64,000 nucleotides of DNA from Catellatospora paridis. GTDB taxonomy: Bacteria; Actinomycetota; Actinomycetes; Mycobacteriales; Micromonosporaceae. Every line of letters begins with the position of its first letter. The first letter of the stretch is position 1. Position numbers and translations under genes: made by a program. Shown one piece after another: positions 24,483 to 33,796 of the stretch. Below the pieces are notes generated by a model. It saw nothing but the letters and a program-made list of their open reading frames with translations. It was not told the origin of the DNA and made no database searches. The stretch covers positions 1 through 64,000 of the forward strand of contig NZ_ML769318.1 in the NCBI RefSeq assembly GCF_009720365.1, read 5' to 3'.

Positions 24483-26339
24483 ATGAAATTCCCGATCCGG
24501 CTGTCCGGCCGGCGCAAACTCGTTGCGCTGACCGGCGCGAGCACCCTCGTGGTCGCCGGCCTCATCACGATTCCCGCGACCATGGCGCACGCCGCCCCCG
24601 GCTGCGACATCACGTACACCACGAACGACTGGAGCGAGGGCGCCGGCACCGGCGGCTTCACCGGCACCGTGGTCGTCAAGAACACCGGTGACGCGCTCAC
24701 CAGCTGGACCCTGAAGTTCGCCTTCCCGGGCGGGCAGACGTTCACCCAGGGCTGGTCGGCGAACTGGACCGCCTCGGGCGCCAACGTCACCGCGACCAAC
24801 CTGTCCTGGAACGGCAGCCTCGGCACCGGCGCGTCGACCAGCATCGGCTTCAACGGCCGGTGGACCGGCAGCAACCCGAAGCCGACCGCGTTCACGCTGA
24901 ACAACGTCGCGTGCACCGTCGGCGGGGTCACCCCGACCGCGAGCCCCAGCACGCCCGCCAGCCCGAGCGCGTCGCCGAGCGCGCCGGCCAGCCCGAGCGC
25001 GAGCCCGAGTGCCCCGGCCAGCCCGAGTGCCAGCCCGAGCGCGCCGGCGAGCCCGAGTGCCAGCCCGACGGTGCCCGGCGTGAAGGTCGACAACCCTTAC
25101 TCGGGGGCGCGCGGCTACGTGAACCCGGAGTGGAGCGCGAAGGCGGCCTCCGTGTCCGGCGGCAGCCGGGTCTCCAACATCTCGACCGCCGTCTGGCTGG
25201 ACCGGATCGCGGCGATCGCGGGCACGTCGGGCAGCAGCTCGAACGGCTCGATGGGCCTGGCCGACCACCTCGACGAGGCGCTGCGGCAGGCCAACGCGGG
25301 CAGCGGGCCGCTGACCGTCCAGTTCGTGATCTACAACCTGCCCGGCCGTGACTGCGCCGCGCTCGCCTCCAACGGCGAGCTGGGCGTGGACGACCTGCCG
25401 CGGTACAAGTCGGAGTACATCGACCCGATCGCGGCGATCATGGGTCAGGCCAAGTACGCGGCGCTGCGCATCGTGGCGATCATCGAGATCGACTCGCTGC
25501 CGAACCTGGTGACGAACCTGAACATCGCCAAGTGCCAGACCATGAACAACAACGGCGGTTACGTCAAGGGCATCGGGTACGCGCTGAACAAGCTGGGCGC
25601 GATCTCGAACGTCTACAACTACATCGACGCCGCGCACCACGGCTGGATCGGCTGGGACACCAACTTCGGCCCGTCCGCGCTGAAGTTCAAGGAGGCGGCG
25701 ACCGCCGAGGGCAGCACCGTCGACAAGGTGCACGGCTTCATCGCGAACACGGCCAACTACTCGGCGCTGACCGAGCCGTACTTCACCATCGGCACCTCGG
25801 TGAACGGCACCTCGGTGCGGCAGAGCAAGTGGGTGGACTGGAACCAGTACGTCGACGAGCAGTCGTTCGCGCAGGCCTTCCGCACCCGCCTGGTGTCCGA
25901 GGGCTTCCCGTCGAACATCGGCATGCTGATCGACACGTCCCGCAACGGCTGGGGCGGCGCGAACCGGCCCACCGCGGCGTCGACCTCCACGGCGGTCGAC
26001 ACGTTCATCAACCAGTCGCGGATCGACCGCCGCATCCACGCCGGCAACTGGTGCAACCAGTCCGGCGCGGGTCTGGGCGAGCGGCCCCGGGCCAACCCGG
26101 CGACCGGCATCGACGCCTACGTGTGGGTCAAGCCCCCGGGCGAGTCCGACGGCTCCTCGTCGCTGATCCCGAACAACGAGGGCAAGGGCTTCGACCGGAT
26201 GTGCGACCCGACCTACACCGGTAACGGCCTCAACGGCAACAACCTCACCGGCGCCCTGCCCAACGCCCCGATCTCGGGCGCGTGGTTCTCGGCCCAGTTC
26301 GCCGAACTGATGGCGAACGCCTACCCGCCGCTCTCCTGA
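24483..26339 (+). CDS. secreted GH6 cellulase/cellobiohydrolase with N-terminal CBM2
   Basis: 618 residues: a Sec signal (1 to about 38, ending AHAAPG), a family 2 carbohydrate-binding module (about 39-143), a Pro/Ser/Ala repeat linker of SPSASPSAP units (about 148-198), and a GH6 catalytic domain to the end. GH6 signatures are visible: LPGRDCAALASNGEL (with the catalytic-acid region) and IIEIDSLPN (counterpart of the usual EPDSLAN), and WVKPPGESDG near the C-terminus. It cleaves beta-1,4 bonds of cellulose, probably releasing cellobiose; endo versus exo action cannot be told. An AAGGAG ribosome site precedes the ATG. Two CebR-like boxes upstream imply cellulose-responsive control. Confidence 0.95.
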   Translation: MKFPIRLSGRRKLVALTGASTLVVAGLITIPATMAHAAPGCDITYTTNDWSEGAGTGGFTGTVVVKNTGDALTSWTLKFAFPGGQTFTQGWSANWTASGANVTATNLSWNGSLGTGASTSIGFNGRWTGSNPKPTAFTLNNVACTVGGVTPTASPSTPASPSASPSAPASPSASPSAPASPSASPSAPASPSASPTVPGVKVDNPYSGARGYVNPEWSAKAASVSGGSRVSNISTAVWLDRIAAIAGTSGSSSNGSMGLADHLDEALRQANAGSGPLTVQFVIYNLPGRDCAALASNGELGVDDLPRYKSEYIDPIAAIMGQAKYAALRIVAIIEIDSLPNLVTNLNIAKCQTMNNNGGYVKGIGYALNKLGAISNVYNYIDAAHHGWIGWDTNFGPSALKFKEAATAEGSTVDKVHGFIANTANYSALTEPYFTIGTSVNGTSVRQSKWVDWNQYVDEQSFAQAFRTRLVSEGFPSNIGMLIDTSRNGWGGANRPTAASTSTAVDTFINQSRIDRRIHAGNWCNQSGAGLGERPRANPATGIDAYVWVKPPGESDGSSSLIPNNEGKGFDRMCDPTYTGNGLNGNNLTGALPNAPISGAWFSAQFAELMANAYPPLS

Positions 26340-26369
26340 TCGGCGACAGATGGTTCCGGCGATTCCGCC

Positions 26370-26413
26370 AAGGGGCGTCCTCCGCGCGACATGTCGCGGG
26401 GGACGCCCCTCCT
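26370..26413 (+). terminator. terminator of the GH6 cellulase gene
   Basis: Long hairpin AGGGGCGTCC...GGGACGCCCCT, whose inner part CGCGAC-AT-GTCGCG is also perfectly paired, followed by CCTTG. It starts 31 bases after the stop. Confidence 0.85.
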
Positions 26414-26780
26414 TGTTTCCGGGGACCGGAACCATTCGACGTTCGTCGACCTCCGGGGCATGCGTGATGGCAAGTTTTGCCATGTATCGCTGCCCACCAT
26501 GAATCGGACATAATGGCCGTCCAACGTGTAGTACCGACATACGGTAGGTATAGGACGATCGGCCAGGCGGCTTCCCGGTTGGCCGAGCGTCCATCCAGGA
26601 GGCCTGAAGATCTCCAGAGCTGTCGACGATCCGGCCAAGGGTCGCGCCGACCCACTGACTGTCGCAATACGACTTATCCTACGCCAAATTCTGATCTGAT
26701 CTGTAAGAGGTATAAATCGGACCACACCTGCAGGTTCTCCAATGTGGCCGGGCGTCGTTTCGCAGGGTGGGCATGAAGAA
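26414..26780. other. non-coding stretch of lower GC content
   Basis: About 365 bases between the cellulase terminator and the next terminator. The part from about 26500 to 26760 is visibly poorer in GC than the rest of the window. Short open frames exist on both strands, but none has a ribosome site or coding-type third positions. A promoter, a small RNA or a decayed gene are possible; nothing positive was identified. Confidence 0.4.
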
Positions 26781-26822
26781 GCGGCGGGGGGGGGGGGGGG
26801 GGGGGGGCCCCCCCCCCGCCGC
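26781..26822 (-). terminator. all-GC hairpin with a G22-C10 run
   Basis: GCGGC + 22 G (26786-26807) + 10 C (26808-26817) + GCCGC. It can fold as a 15-bp stem. On the minus strand it follows the oligopeptidase stop by 19 bases and is followed by TTCTTC, so it fits an intrinsic terminator. The exact homopolymer length may be a sequencing or assembly artefact. Confidence 0.6.
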
Positions 26823-26841
26823 TGTGGAGGCGGTCAGCCGG

Positions 26842-28965
26842 TCAGCCGGTCAGGCCGACCCGGTCCAGGATCCAGGCGGTGACGAACGCCTCTTCCTTCC
26901 AGGCGTCGTAGCGTCCCGACGGGCCGCCGTGGCCGGCACCCATCTCGGTCTTGAGCAGGTATTCGCCGCGGGGAGCGGTGTGCCGCAGCGCCGCGATCCA
27001 CTTGGCCGGCTCGCTGTAGCGCACGCGCGTGTCGTTCAGGCTGGTCACCGCGAGGATCGCCGGGTAGTCCAGATCGGCGACGTTCTCGTACGGCGAGTAG
27101 GCCTTCATGTACGCGTACACCTCGGGGGACTCCAGCGGGTTGCCCCACTCCTCCCACTCGGTGACGGTCAGCGGCAGCGACGGGTCGAGGATCGACGACA
27201 GCGGGTCGACGAACGGCACCTGTGCCACGATGCCCGCGAACGCCTCCGGCGCGATGTTGGCGACCGCGCCCATCAGCAGGCCGCCGGCCGAGCCGCCGCG
27301 CGCGATGATGCGGTCGGGGCTGGTCCACCCGCTCTTGGCCAGGTGCCGGGCGCACGCGACGAAGTCGGTGAACGTGTTGCGCTTGGCCAGCAGTTTGCCG
27401 TCGTCGTACCAGTGCCGGCCCAGCTCGCCGCCGCCGCGCACGTGCGCGACCGCGAACACCACGCCCCGGTCGAGCAGCGACAGGCGCGGGATGGAGAACC
27501 ACGGATCCATGCTCGACTCGTACGAGCCGTAGCCGTAGAGCACCAGCGGCGCGCTGCCGTCGACGGGCGTGCCCGCCTTGCAGACCAGCGAGATCGGCAC
27601 GCCGGTGTTGTCGTCGGCGGTCGCCCAGACCCGGTGCTGTTCGTAGCGGGCCGGGTCGAACGGCTCGCCGTCCGGGCCCGGCAGCACGGGCTTGCGCTTG
27701 CGCAGCAGCAGCTCGCCGGTGGCGACCACGTAGTCGAAGACCGAGTCGGGGGTGACCATCGAGGTGTAGGTCAGGCGCAGCTGGTCGGTCTGGTAGTCGG
27801 GGTTGCCGGACAGTCCGACCGTGTAGAGCGGCTCCGGGAAGGTGATGTCGCGCGGCTTGGAGGTCGGCTCCCCGGCGGTCGGGAACAGCCGGAGACCGGT
27901 GAGGCCCTCGCGGCGCAGGGACACCACGTACAGGTCGGCGAAGGCGTCCACACCCTCGAGGCGTACGCCCTGGGTGTGGCCGATCAGCTCCTGCCAGTCG
28001 GCCGGGTCGGACACCGGTGCCTGGGCCAGGGTGAAGTCGGCGGCGTCGCGGTTGTGCAGGATCAGCAGCCGGTCGCCCTGCGGCTCGACGGAGTATTCCA
28101 GGCCCTGCACGCGCGGGGTGACCACGGTCGGCGCGGCGGTGGGCTCGTCGGCCGGGATCAGCCACACCTCGCTGGTGATCTTGCTGTGGATGTCGAGCTG
28201 GATGAAGCGCTGCGAGCGGGTCAGTTCGACGCCGATCCAGAAGCGCTCGTCCGCCTCCTCCAGCACCAGCGCGTCGTCGCCGGTCGAGCCGACCGCGTGC
28301 CGCCACACCCGGTGCGGGCGCCAGGCGTCGTCCACGGTCAGGTAGAACAGCTGCGAGCCGTCGATCGACCAGGCACTGCCGTAGAACGCGCCCTCGATGC
28401 GGTCGGGCAGGATCTCGCCCGTGGCCAGATCCTTGATCTGGAGCGTGAAGCGCTCCTCCCCGGTGTAGTCGGTGGAGTACGCCAGCAGCCGGCCGTCGGG
28501 GCTCACGTCGAGCGTGCCGAGGGCGAAGAAGTCGTGGCCGGCGGCCAGCTCGTTGCCGTCGAGCAGGATCTCCTCGTCGGCCGGCGCCGTGCCGTCTGCG
28601 GCGGGGGTCGGCGGGGCGGTCTCGCCCGCGGCGACCGGGCGGCGGCACTGGATGCCGTACTGCTTGCCGGCCTCGGTACGCGCGTAGTACCAGTAGGCGC
28701 CCTTGCGGACGGGCACCGACAGGTCGGTCTCCTGGGTGCGGCCCTTGATCTCGCCGAACAGCGTCTCGCGCAGCCCGCTCAGATGTGCGGTGGCGCGCTC
28801 GGTCCAGGCGTTCTCGGCCTCCAGGTAAGCGGTGACCGCCGGGTCGTCCTTCGTCTCCAGCCAGGCATATTCGTCGATGACGTCGTCGCCGTGATGGCTG
28901 CGCGTGCTCGCGATCCGCGGTGCGACGGGGGCCGTGGCGGGCCCGTTGGGGAGATCGGAAGTCAT
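26842..28965 (-). CDS. ptrB: oligopeptidase B (S9A prolyl oligopeptidase family)
   Basis: 707-residue cytosolic serine peptidase that cuts short peptides after basic residues (family knowledge). An N-terminal beta-propeller (about 75-420) screens substrates. A C-terminal alpha/beta-hydrolase domain carries the catalytic Ser in ARGGSAGGLLMG, the Asp in LNDTRVRYSEPAKW and the His in GAGHGGPSGR. The motif YGYGSYE and the acidic residues near the active site fit oligopeptidase B better than prolyl oligopeptidase. The length is normal. The ATG follows a TAGCGT box by 7 bases, suggesting a leaderless mRNA. A GC-only hairpin ends the gene. Confidence 0.92.
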   Translation of the reverse strand: MTSDLPNGPATAPVAPRIASTRSHHGDDVIDEYAWLETKDDPAVTAYLEAENAWTERATAHLSGLRETLFGEIKGRTQETDLSVPVRKGAYWYYARTEAGKQYGIQCRRPVAAGETAPPTPAADGTAPADEEILLDGNELAAGHDFFALGTLDVSPDGRLLAYSTDYTGEERFTLQIKDLATGEILPDRIEGAFYGSAWSIDGSQLFYLTVDDAWRPHRVWRHAVGSTGDDALVLEEADERFWIGVELTRSQRFIQLDIHSKITSEVWLIPADEPTAAPTVVTPRVQGLEYSVEPQGDRLLILHNRDAADFTLAQAPVSDPADWQELIGHTQGVRLEGVDAFADLYVVSLRREGLTGLRLFPTAGEPTSKPRDITFPEPLYTVGLSGNPDYQTDQLRLTYTSMVTPDSVFDYVVATGELLLRKRKPVLPGPDGEPFDPARYEQHRVWATADDNTGVPISLVCKAGTPVDGSAPLVLYGYGSYESSMDPWFSIPRLSLLDRGVVFAVAHVRGGGELGRHWYDDGKLLAKRNTFTDFVACARHLAKSGWTSPDRIIARGGSAGGLLMGAVANIAPEAFAGIVAQVPFVDPLSSILDPSLPLTVTEWEEWGNPLESPEVYAYMKAYSPYENVADLDYPAILAVTSLNDTRVRYSEPAKWIAALRHTAPRGEYLLKTEMGAGHGGPSGRYDAWKEEAFVTAWILDRVGLTG

Positions 28966-28972
28966 GGCGGTA

Positions 28973-28978
28973 ACGCTA
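28973..28978 (-). promoter_or_regulatory. -10 box TAGCGT, leaderless start
   Basis: On the minus strand TAGCGT is followed by 7 bases and the ATG of the oligopeptidase gene, with no ribosome site. Confidence 0.45.
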
Positions 28979-29158
28979 CCGGCAGGCCGGGTGAGAAGGC
29001 AGCGGTCATTGCCGGAACCGTTGCGGATGACTAGGATCGAACATACGTACGAATTGGCTTTTGGCGCTGCGTGAAGATTTCCGTCTCACGGGTCGCCAGC
29101 CCGCCCCGCACGGGGTGAACTGTCAGTAGCGGCACCTTCAATTCGGTTGGAGCGAGGG

Positions 29159-30355
29159 ATGACGGCACCGGTGCGTGAGGAATCCGAGCTGGACGGGTTG
29201 CGTCTGGGCTGTGCCGCGCGCCCGGCGGGCATGCTCGACGCGGTCGACGGCGCGCTGGTGCGCTGGGTGGCCGTGCCGCGAGACCGCACGGAGGCCGCCG
29301 CACTGATGCGACGTGCCCACGAGCTGGGCCTGACCGTGCTGCCCCGCGGCAACGGCTCGAAGGCAGGCTGGCTGGACCCGCCGCCGGTGATCGACCTGCT
29401 GGTCGACCTCTCCGACCTCGCCGCGCTTCGCTACGACCCCGCGACCGAGCAGCTCACCGTCGGCGCGGGAGCGGGGGTCGCGGCCGCGCAGGACGTGCTC
29501 GCCCGGGCGGGCCGCCGGCTGGCGCTGGACCCGCCGTCGGCGCGGGCGACGTTCGGCGGGGTGCTGGCCGCGGCCGAGTTCGGCCCGCTGACCCACCTCT
29601 ACGGGCCGCCCGCCGTGCAGGTGGTGGACGCGACCGTGGTGCTGCCCGACGGCACGGTGACCACCGTGGCCGACCGGGCCCGCCTGCTCGGGTCCAGCAT
29701 CTTCGACCTGCGCTGGACGCACCCCGGCGGGCTGCATCCGGCCAGCCTGATCGTCGAGGTGACGCTGCGGACCTACCCGCTCGCGCCCGCCGCGGCCTGG
29801 GTGGTCTGTCCGGTGCTGCAGCCGCTGCAGGTCGCGACGCTGCGCGACGACGTGCTGGCCGCCAACCTGGCCCCCGCCGCGATCGAGCTGGACATGCCCG
29901 GTGTGCGCCGCACCCCCCAGGCGGGCGGCCGCCGCGACGCCACCGGGGTGATGGCGGTGCTGCTGGAGGGCTCGTCGATCGGCCTGGCCGACCGAGGCCG
30001 CCTGCTGGTGCGCCGTCTCGGCGGGCACGCCTACCTGACCACCCAGGCCCCCCTGTGGTGGGGCAAGTACCCGTTCCGCCCCGACGAGGTCGCGGTGCGC
30101 CTCTACGCGCCCGAGGGCGACCTGCACTCGGTCTGCTACACCCTGGTCGACGCGATCGGGTCGCCGGTCCCGGTGCGCGGCAGCATCGGCGTCGGGCAGG
30201 CGTGGGCCGCGGTGCCCGGCGAGCTGCCCGCGGGACGGCTGGTGTCGGTGCTGGAGACGTTGCGGGAGGTGCTGCTGGCGCGCAGCGGCTCCGCTGTGGT
30301 GCAGGCCGCCCCACCGCACCTGCGTGAGCTGCTGGCGCCGTACCGCGTGCCATAA
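29159..30355 (+). CDS. FAD-binding oxidoreductase (GlcD/GlcE-like, PCMH fold)
   Basis: 398-residue flavoprotein with an N-terminal PCMH-type FAD-binding domain: the strand [12 protein letters not shown] (near residue 60) and [39 protein letters not shown], followed by ATFGGVLAA, which is a variant of the usual GGTI/GG loop. The C-terminal half is a substrate domain of the glycolate oxidase GlcE class. It likely oxidises a 2-hydroxy acid; the partner subunits GlcD and GlcF are absent, so the substrate is unknown. I chose the ATG at 29159 over an in-frame TTG at 29147 because the GGAGCGAGGG ribosome site lies between them. It lies just before hemL. Confidence 0.82.
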   Translation: MTAPVREESELDGLRLGCAARPAGMLDAVDGALVRWVAVPRDRTEAAALMRRAHELGLTVLPRGNGSKAGWLDPPPVIDLLVDLSDLAALRYDPATEQLTVGAGAGVAAAQDVLARAGRRLALDPPSARATFGGVLAAAEFGPLTHLYGPPAVQVVDATVVLPDGTVTTVADRARLLGSSIFDLRWTHPGGLHPASLIVEVTLRTYPLAPAAAWVVCPVLQPLQVATLRDDVLAANLAPAAIELDMPGVRRTPQAGGRRDATGVMAVLLEGSSIGLADRGRLLVRRLGGHAYLTTQAPLWWGKYPFRPDEVAVRLYAPEGDLHSVCYTLVDAIGSPVPVRGSIGVGQAWAAVPGELPAGRLVSVLETLREVLLARSGSAVVQAAPPHLRELLAPYRVP

Positions 30356-30365
30356 TTCGTACGCT

Positions 30366-31691
30366 GTGATCGACTTCAACGAGCCGGTGGGTTATCCGGC
30401 AGACGCACCCGCCTCCCAGGAGCTTTTCGACCGGGCGGCGGCGATCGTGCCAGGCGGTGTGAACTCGCCCGTACGGGCGTTCCGCGCCGTCGGCGGCACC
30501 CCGCGCTTCATGGTCCGCGGCGAGGGCCCCTGGCTCTTCGACGCGGACGGCCGCCGCTACGTGGACCTTGTCTGCTCGTGGGGCCCACTGCTGCTCGGCC
30601 ACGCCCACCCCGAGGTCGTCGCCGCCATCCAGGCCGCCGCGGCGCGGGGCACCAGCTTCGGCACGCCCACCCCGGGCGAGGTCGAGCTGGCCGAGGAACT
30701 GGTCTCGCGCACCGCCGCCGAGCAGGTCCGGCTGGTCAACTCGGGCACCGAGGCGACGATGTCGGCGATCCGGCTGGCCCGCGGGTTCACCGGCCGCTCG
30801 AAGATCGTCAAATTCGCCGGCTGCTACCACGGGCACGTCGACGCGCTGCTGGCCGCGGCCGGTTCCGGCGTCGCGACCCTGGGGCTGCCCGACTCGCCCG
30901 GCGTGACCGGCGCGGGCGCGTCCGAGACCATCGTGCTCAAGTACAACGACCTCGACGCGGTGGCCCAGGCGTTCGAGACGCACGGCGAGGACATCGCCGC
31001 GGTCATCACCGAGGCCGCCGCGGGCAACATGGGCGTGGTCGCGCCGCTGCCCGGCTACAACGCGGGCCTGGCCGAGATCGCGCACCGGCACGGCGCGCTG
31101 CTCATCATGGACGAGGTGATGACCGGGTTCCGGGTGTCGCGCGGCGGCTGGCAGGGCCTCGACCCGGTCGACGCCGACCTGTGGACGTTCGGCAAGGTGA
31201 TGGGCGGCGGCCTGCCCGCCGCGGCGTTCGGCGGGCGCGCCGACGTCATGTCGAAGCTGGCCCCGGCCGGGCCGGTCTACCAGGCCGGCACCCTGTCCGG
31301 TAACCCGCTGGCCTGCGCCGCGGGTCTGGCCACGCTGCGGCTGGCCGACGACGCGCTGTACGCCAGGCTCGACGCCACCGCCGCGACCATCGGCCAGCTG
31401 GCGGCCAAGGCGCTGGCCGGGGCCGGTGTGCCGCACCGGCTGGCCACCGCGGGCAGCATGTTCTCGATCTTCTTCACCGACGCCGAGGTGCGCGACTACG
31501 ACGACGCCCGGCGGCAGAACACCGCCGCCTTCAAGGCGTTCTTCCACAGCATGCTGTCGCAGGGCGTGTACCTGCCGCCGAGCGCGTTCGAGTCGTGGTT
31601 CGTCTCGGGCGCCATCGACGACGACGCACTCGACCACATCGCCGCCGCCCTGCCGGGCGCGGCCAGGGCGGCGGCGGCAGCACAGTCATGA
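30366..31691 (+). CDS. hemL: glutamate-1-semialdehyde 2,1-aminomutase
   Basis: 441-residue PLP enzyme that moves the amino group of glutamate-1-semialdehyde to give 5-aminolevulinate, the first tetrapyrrole precursor. The fold is that of a class III aminotransferase. Visible hallmarks are the N-terminal [38 protein letters not shown] and the PLP lysine in TFGKVMGGG (Lys277). The length matches the family. The GTG at 30366 starts 10 bases after the FAD-oxidase stop. Its stop overlaps the start of a small repeated frame (ATGA at 31688-31691), leading into the cytochrome c maturation genes. Heme supply and heme attachment are therefore encoded together. Confidence 0.96.
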   Translation: MIDFNEPVGYPADAPASQELFDRAAAIVPGGVNSPVRAFRAVGGTPRFMVRGEGPWLFDADGRRYVDLVCSWGPLLLGHAHPEVVAAIQAAAARGTSFGTPTPGEVELAEELVSRTAAEQVRLVNSGTEATMSAIRLARGFTGRSKIVKFAGCYHGHVDALLAAAGSGVATLGLPDSPGVTGAGASETIVLKYNDLDAVAQAFETHGEDIAAVITEAAAGNMGVVAPLPGYNAGLAEIAHRHGALLIMDEVMTGFRVSRGGWQGLDPVDADLWTFGKVMGGGLPAAAFGGRADVMSKLAPAGPVYQAGTLSGNPLACAAGLATLRLADDALYARLDATAATIGQLAAKALAGAGVPHRLATAGSMFSIFFTDAEVRDYDDARRQNTAAFKAFFHSMLSQGVYLPPSAFESWFVSGAIDDDALDHIAAALPGAARAAAAAQS

Positions 31692-31753
31692 TCGAGCGCA
31701 GCGAGAGCATCATGTCGCCGTCGGCTCCGCATCGTCGATCGCGCGGAGCGTGA
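31688..31753 (+). repeat. intergenic mini-ORF of the MSERSE type (degenerate copy)
   Basis: A 21-codon frame begins at an ATG that overlaps the hemL stop by 4 bases and ends 6 bases before the next gene. The first half (ATGATCGAGCGCAGCGAG, then ATCATG) matches the other copies at 33793 and 62321; the second half is diverged. It carries GGAG (31745-31748), which serves as ribosome site for the next gene. Confidence 0.7.
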
Positions 31754-31759
31754 TCGACG

Positions 31760-32389
31760 ATGCGGACGATCGTTCACCTGCTGCGGCATGGTGAGGTGCA
31801 GAACCCCGCCAAGATTTTGTACGGGCGGCTGCCGGGCTTCCAGCTCAGCGGCCTGGGCCAGCAGATGGCGAAGGCGGCCGCCACGGCGCTGGCCGACCGG
31901 GACATCACCTACCTGGTGTCCAGCCCGCTGGAGCGGGCCCAGCAGACCGCGCTGCCCTTCGCCGAGCAGCTCGGACTCGACGTGCACATCGACCCGAACC
32001 TGATCGAGAGCGGCAACTACTTCGAGGGCATGCGGGTCGGCGCCGGCGACGGCGCGCTGCGTGATCCGCGCCACTGGTGGGTGCTGCGCAACCCGCTGAC
32101 GCCCAGCTGGGGCGAGCCGTACCAGCTGATCGCTGCCCGCATGATCCTGGCCATGGACGCCGCGCGCGAGCACGCCCGCGGGCACGAGGCCGTGTGCGTG
32201 TCGCACCAGCTTCCGATCTGGACGCTGCGCATGGCCATGGAGGGCAGGCGGCTGTGGCACGACCCGCGCCGCCGCGAGTGCGGGCTGGCCAGCCTCACCT
32301 CGTTCGTCTTCGAAGGTGATCAGTTGGCGCAGATCACATACTCCGAGCCGGCAGCCCACCTGGGGACCGGAGCCGGGCGCGGGGCATGA
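31760..32389 (+). CDS. histidine phosphatase family protein
   Basis: 209-residue phosphoglycerate-mutase-like protein. The phosphohistidine motif LLRHGEV is at residues 7-13 (RHG with His10), and the second-half signature SHQLPIW supplies the other catalytic His; SSPLERAQQTA is typical of the family. It could be a phosphatase acting on a small metabolite or a 2,3-bisphosphoglycerate-independent side activity; the substrate is unknown. It is encoded between hemL and the cytochrome c maturation genes, a frequent neighbour there in actinobacteria (family knowledge). Its stop overlaps the start of the next gene. Confidence 0.9.
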   Translation: MRTIVHLLRHGEVQNPAKILYGRLPGFQLSGLGQQMAKAAATALADRDITYLVSSPLERAQQTALPFAEQLGLDVHIDPNLIESGNYFEGMRVGAGDGALRDPRHWWVLRNPLTPSWGEPYQLIAARMILAMDAAREHARGHEAVCVSHQLPIWTLRMAMEGRRLWHDPRRRECGLASLTSFVFEGDQLAQITYSEPAAHLGTGAGRGA

Positions 32390-32964
32390 TGGGGCGCGTG
32401 ACATCACGCCCCCGCACCCGCCGCGCCGTGCTGGCGTCCGCCGTGGCCGGGCTGGCCGCGGTAGGGCTGGCGGCCTGCGGTGACGACGAGAGACCGCCCG
32501 CCGTCGGCGACGTGCTGCGCTTCCCGCCGACCGAGCGCAAGGCGGCCCCCGCGGTCACCGGCGAGCTGCTCGACGGCGGTGCCTACGACATGGCAAGCGA
32601 GCGCGGCAGCGTGGTCGTCGTGAACTTCTGGGCGAGCTGGTGCGCGCCCTGCCGGCTGGAGGCCGCCGACCTGGAGCAGGTCGCCAAGGACACTGCCGCG
32701 TCGGGCGTGGCCTTCCTCGGCATCAACAACCGCGACGACCGGGACAAGGCCAAGGCGTTCGTGGCGGCCCGCAACTCGTACCCGAGCATCTTCGACCCGG
32801 GCGGCCGGCTGTCGCTGCGCTTCGTCGACGTGCCCCCGGTGTCCACCCCCTCCACGCTGATCATCGACCGGCAGGGCCGGGTCGCCGCCGTGCTGCGCAA
32901 GGCGACCAACGCCGCCGAGCTGGGCCCGATCGTGCGCGAGATCGCCGCCGAGCAGGCCGGCTGA
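32386..32964 (+). CDS. TlpA/ResA-like thiol-disulfide lipoprotein
   Basis: 192-residue exported thioredoxin-fold lipoprotein: signal with lipobox LAAC (Cys31), redox motif WCAPC (Cys86, Cys89) in VNFWASWCAPC, and cis-Pro region VSTPSTLII. It would reduce the CXXCH cysteines of apocytochromes c outside the membrane so that heme can be attached, receiving electrons from CcdA. ATG codons at 32386 and 32389 are both possible; the first overlaps the preceding stop. Its own stop overlaps the ccdA start (TGATG). Confidence 0.92.
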   Translation: MMGRVTSRPRTRRAVLASAVAGLAAVGLAACGDDERPPAVGDVLRFPPTERKAAPAVTGELLDGGAYDMASERGSVVVVNFWASWCAPCRLEAADLEQVAKDTAASGVAFLGINNRDDRDKAKAFVAARNSYPSIFDPGGRLSLRFVDVPPVSTPSTLIIDRQGRVAAVLRKATNAAELGPIVREIAAEQAG

Positions 32965-33743
32965 TGGGTGCGGACTTCGCCGCCGTGGTCAACGGCGGGC
33001 CGCTGGTGCTGGCCGTCGCCGTCGCCGCGCTCGCGGGGCTGGCCAGCTTCCTGTCGCCGTGCGTGCTGCCGCTGGTGCCGGGCTACCTGTCGTACGTGAC
33101 CGGCCTGGTCGGCGCGGACCTCGACGCCACCCTCGGCGACGACCGCACCGGCCTGGGCCGGGCCCGCCGCGGCCGGGTGACGGCCGGGGTGCTGCTGTTC
33201 ATCGCCGGGTTCGCCGCCGTCTTCCTGACCACCACGATCGTCGCGGCCCAGGTCGGCCGCCTGCTGCTCACCTACGAGCGGGCGCTGCAGGTCGGCATCG
33301 GCGTGCTGATCGTGCTGTTCGGCCTGGCCTTCCTCGGGGTCATCCCGGGCCTGGACAACGAGAAGCGCATCCAGCGGCTGCCCCAGGCCGGGCTGTGGGG
33401 CGCGCCCGTCTTCGGTGCGGTGTTCGCGCTGAGCTGGGTGCCGTGCCTGTCCCCGACGCTCGCCGCGGTCGGCGCGCTGGCCGGCGCGTACGGCGACACC
33501 GGCCGCGCCGTGGTGCTGGGGCTGGCCTACTGCCTGGGCATCGGCATCCCGTTCCTGGTGCTCGGGCTGGGCATGCGCAAGCTCACCGGCGTGGTCGGTT
33601 TCATCCGGCGCAACTCGCGCTGGGTCACCCGGTTCGGCGGCGCGCTGCTGATCCTCGTCGGCCTCGCGCTGATCACCGGCGCGTGGGGCGACTTCGTGAT
33701 CTGGCTGCGGGTCACCTTCGGGGCCGGGGAGATCTCCATATGA
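32964..33743 (+). CDS. ccdA: CcdA-type cytochrome c biogenesis membrane protein
   Basis: 259-residue membrane protein with about six helices that carries electrons from cytosolic thioredoxin across the membrane to the TlpA/ResA-like protein. The two redox cysteines are in ASFLSPCVLPLVPGYLSY (Cys33) and SWVPCLSPT (Cys161), as in CcdA. The start overlaps the previous stop, and the stop overlaps a chain of two tiny frames that lead into resB. The order tlpA-ccdA-resB-ccsB is the standard system II (Ccs) maturation set of actinobacteria. Confidence 0.95.
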   Translation: MGADFAAVVNGGPLVLAVAVAALAGLASFLSPCVLPLVPGYLSYVTGLVGADLDATLGDDRTGLGRARRGRVTAGVLLFIAGFAAVFLTTTIVAAQVGRLLLTYERALQVGIGVLIVLFGLAFLGVIPGLDNEKRIQRLPQAGLWGAPVFGAVFALSWVPCLSPTLAAVGALAGAYGDTGRAVVLGLAYCLGIGIPFLVLGLGMRKLTGVVGFIRRNSRWVTRFGGALLILVGLALITGAWGDFVIWLRVTFGAGEISI

Positions 33744-33796
33744 GCGGGTGCAGCACGACCCGTCGCGTCGCCACGGGCCCCGGGTCCGCCGCATGA
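33740..33796 (+). other. mini-ORF linking ccdA to the next mini-ORF
   Basis: A 18-residue frame (starting MSGCSTTRR) opens at an ATG inside the ccdA stop (ATGA, 33740-33743) and closes at a TGA that overlaps the ATG of the following MSERSE frame (33793-33796). It probably lets ribosomes keep moving along the mRNA; its peptide may have no role of its own. Confidence 0.45.

Noticed and set aside
24940-25080. Direct repeats rich in AGCCCGAGC.
   Set aside because: They code for the Pro/Ser/Ala linker between CBM2 and GH6; the similar repeats at about 13080-13200, 18190-18330 and 46830-47040 are also linkers or tails.
26477-26776. A 99-codon open frame in the GC-poor gap.
   Set aside because: No ribosome site, no third-position GC bias and no recognisable fold; it also runs through the terminator stem. 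Kept as non-coding.
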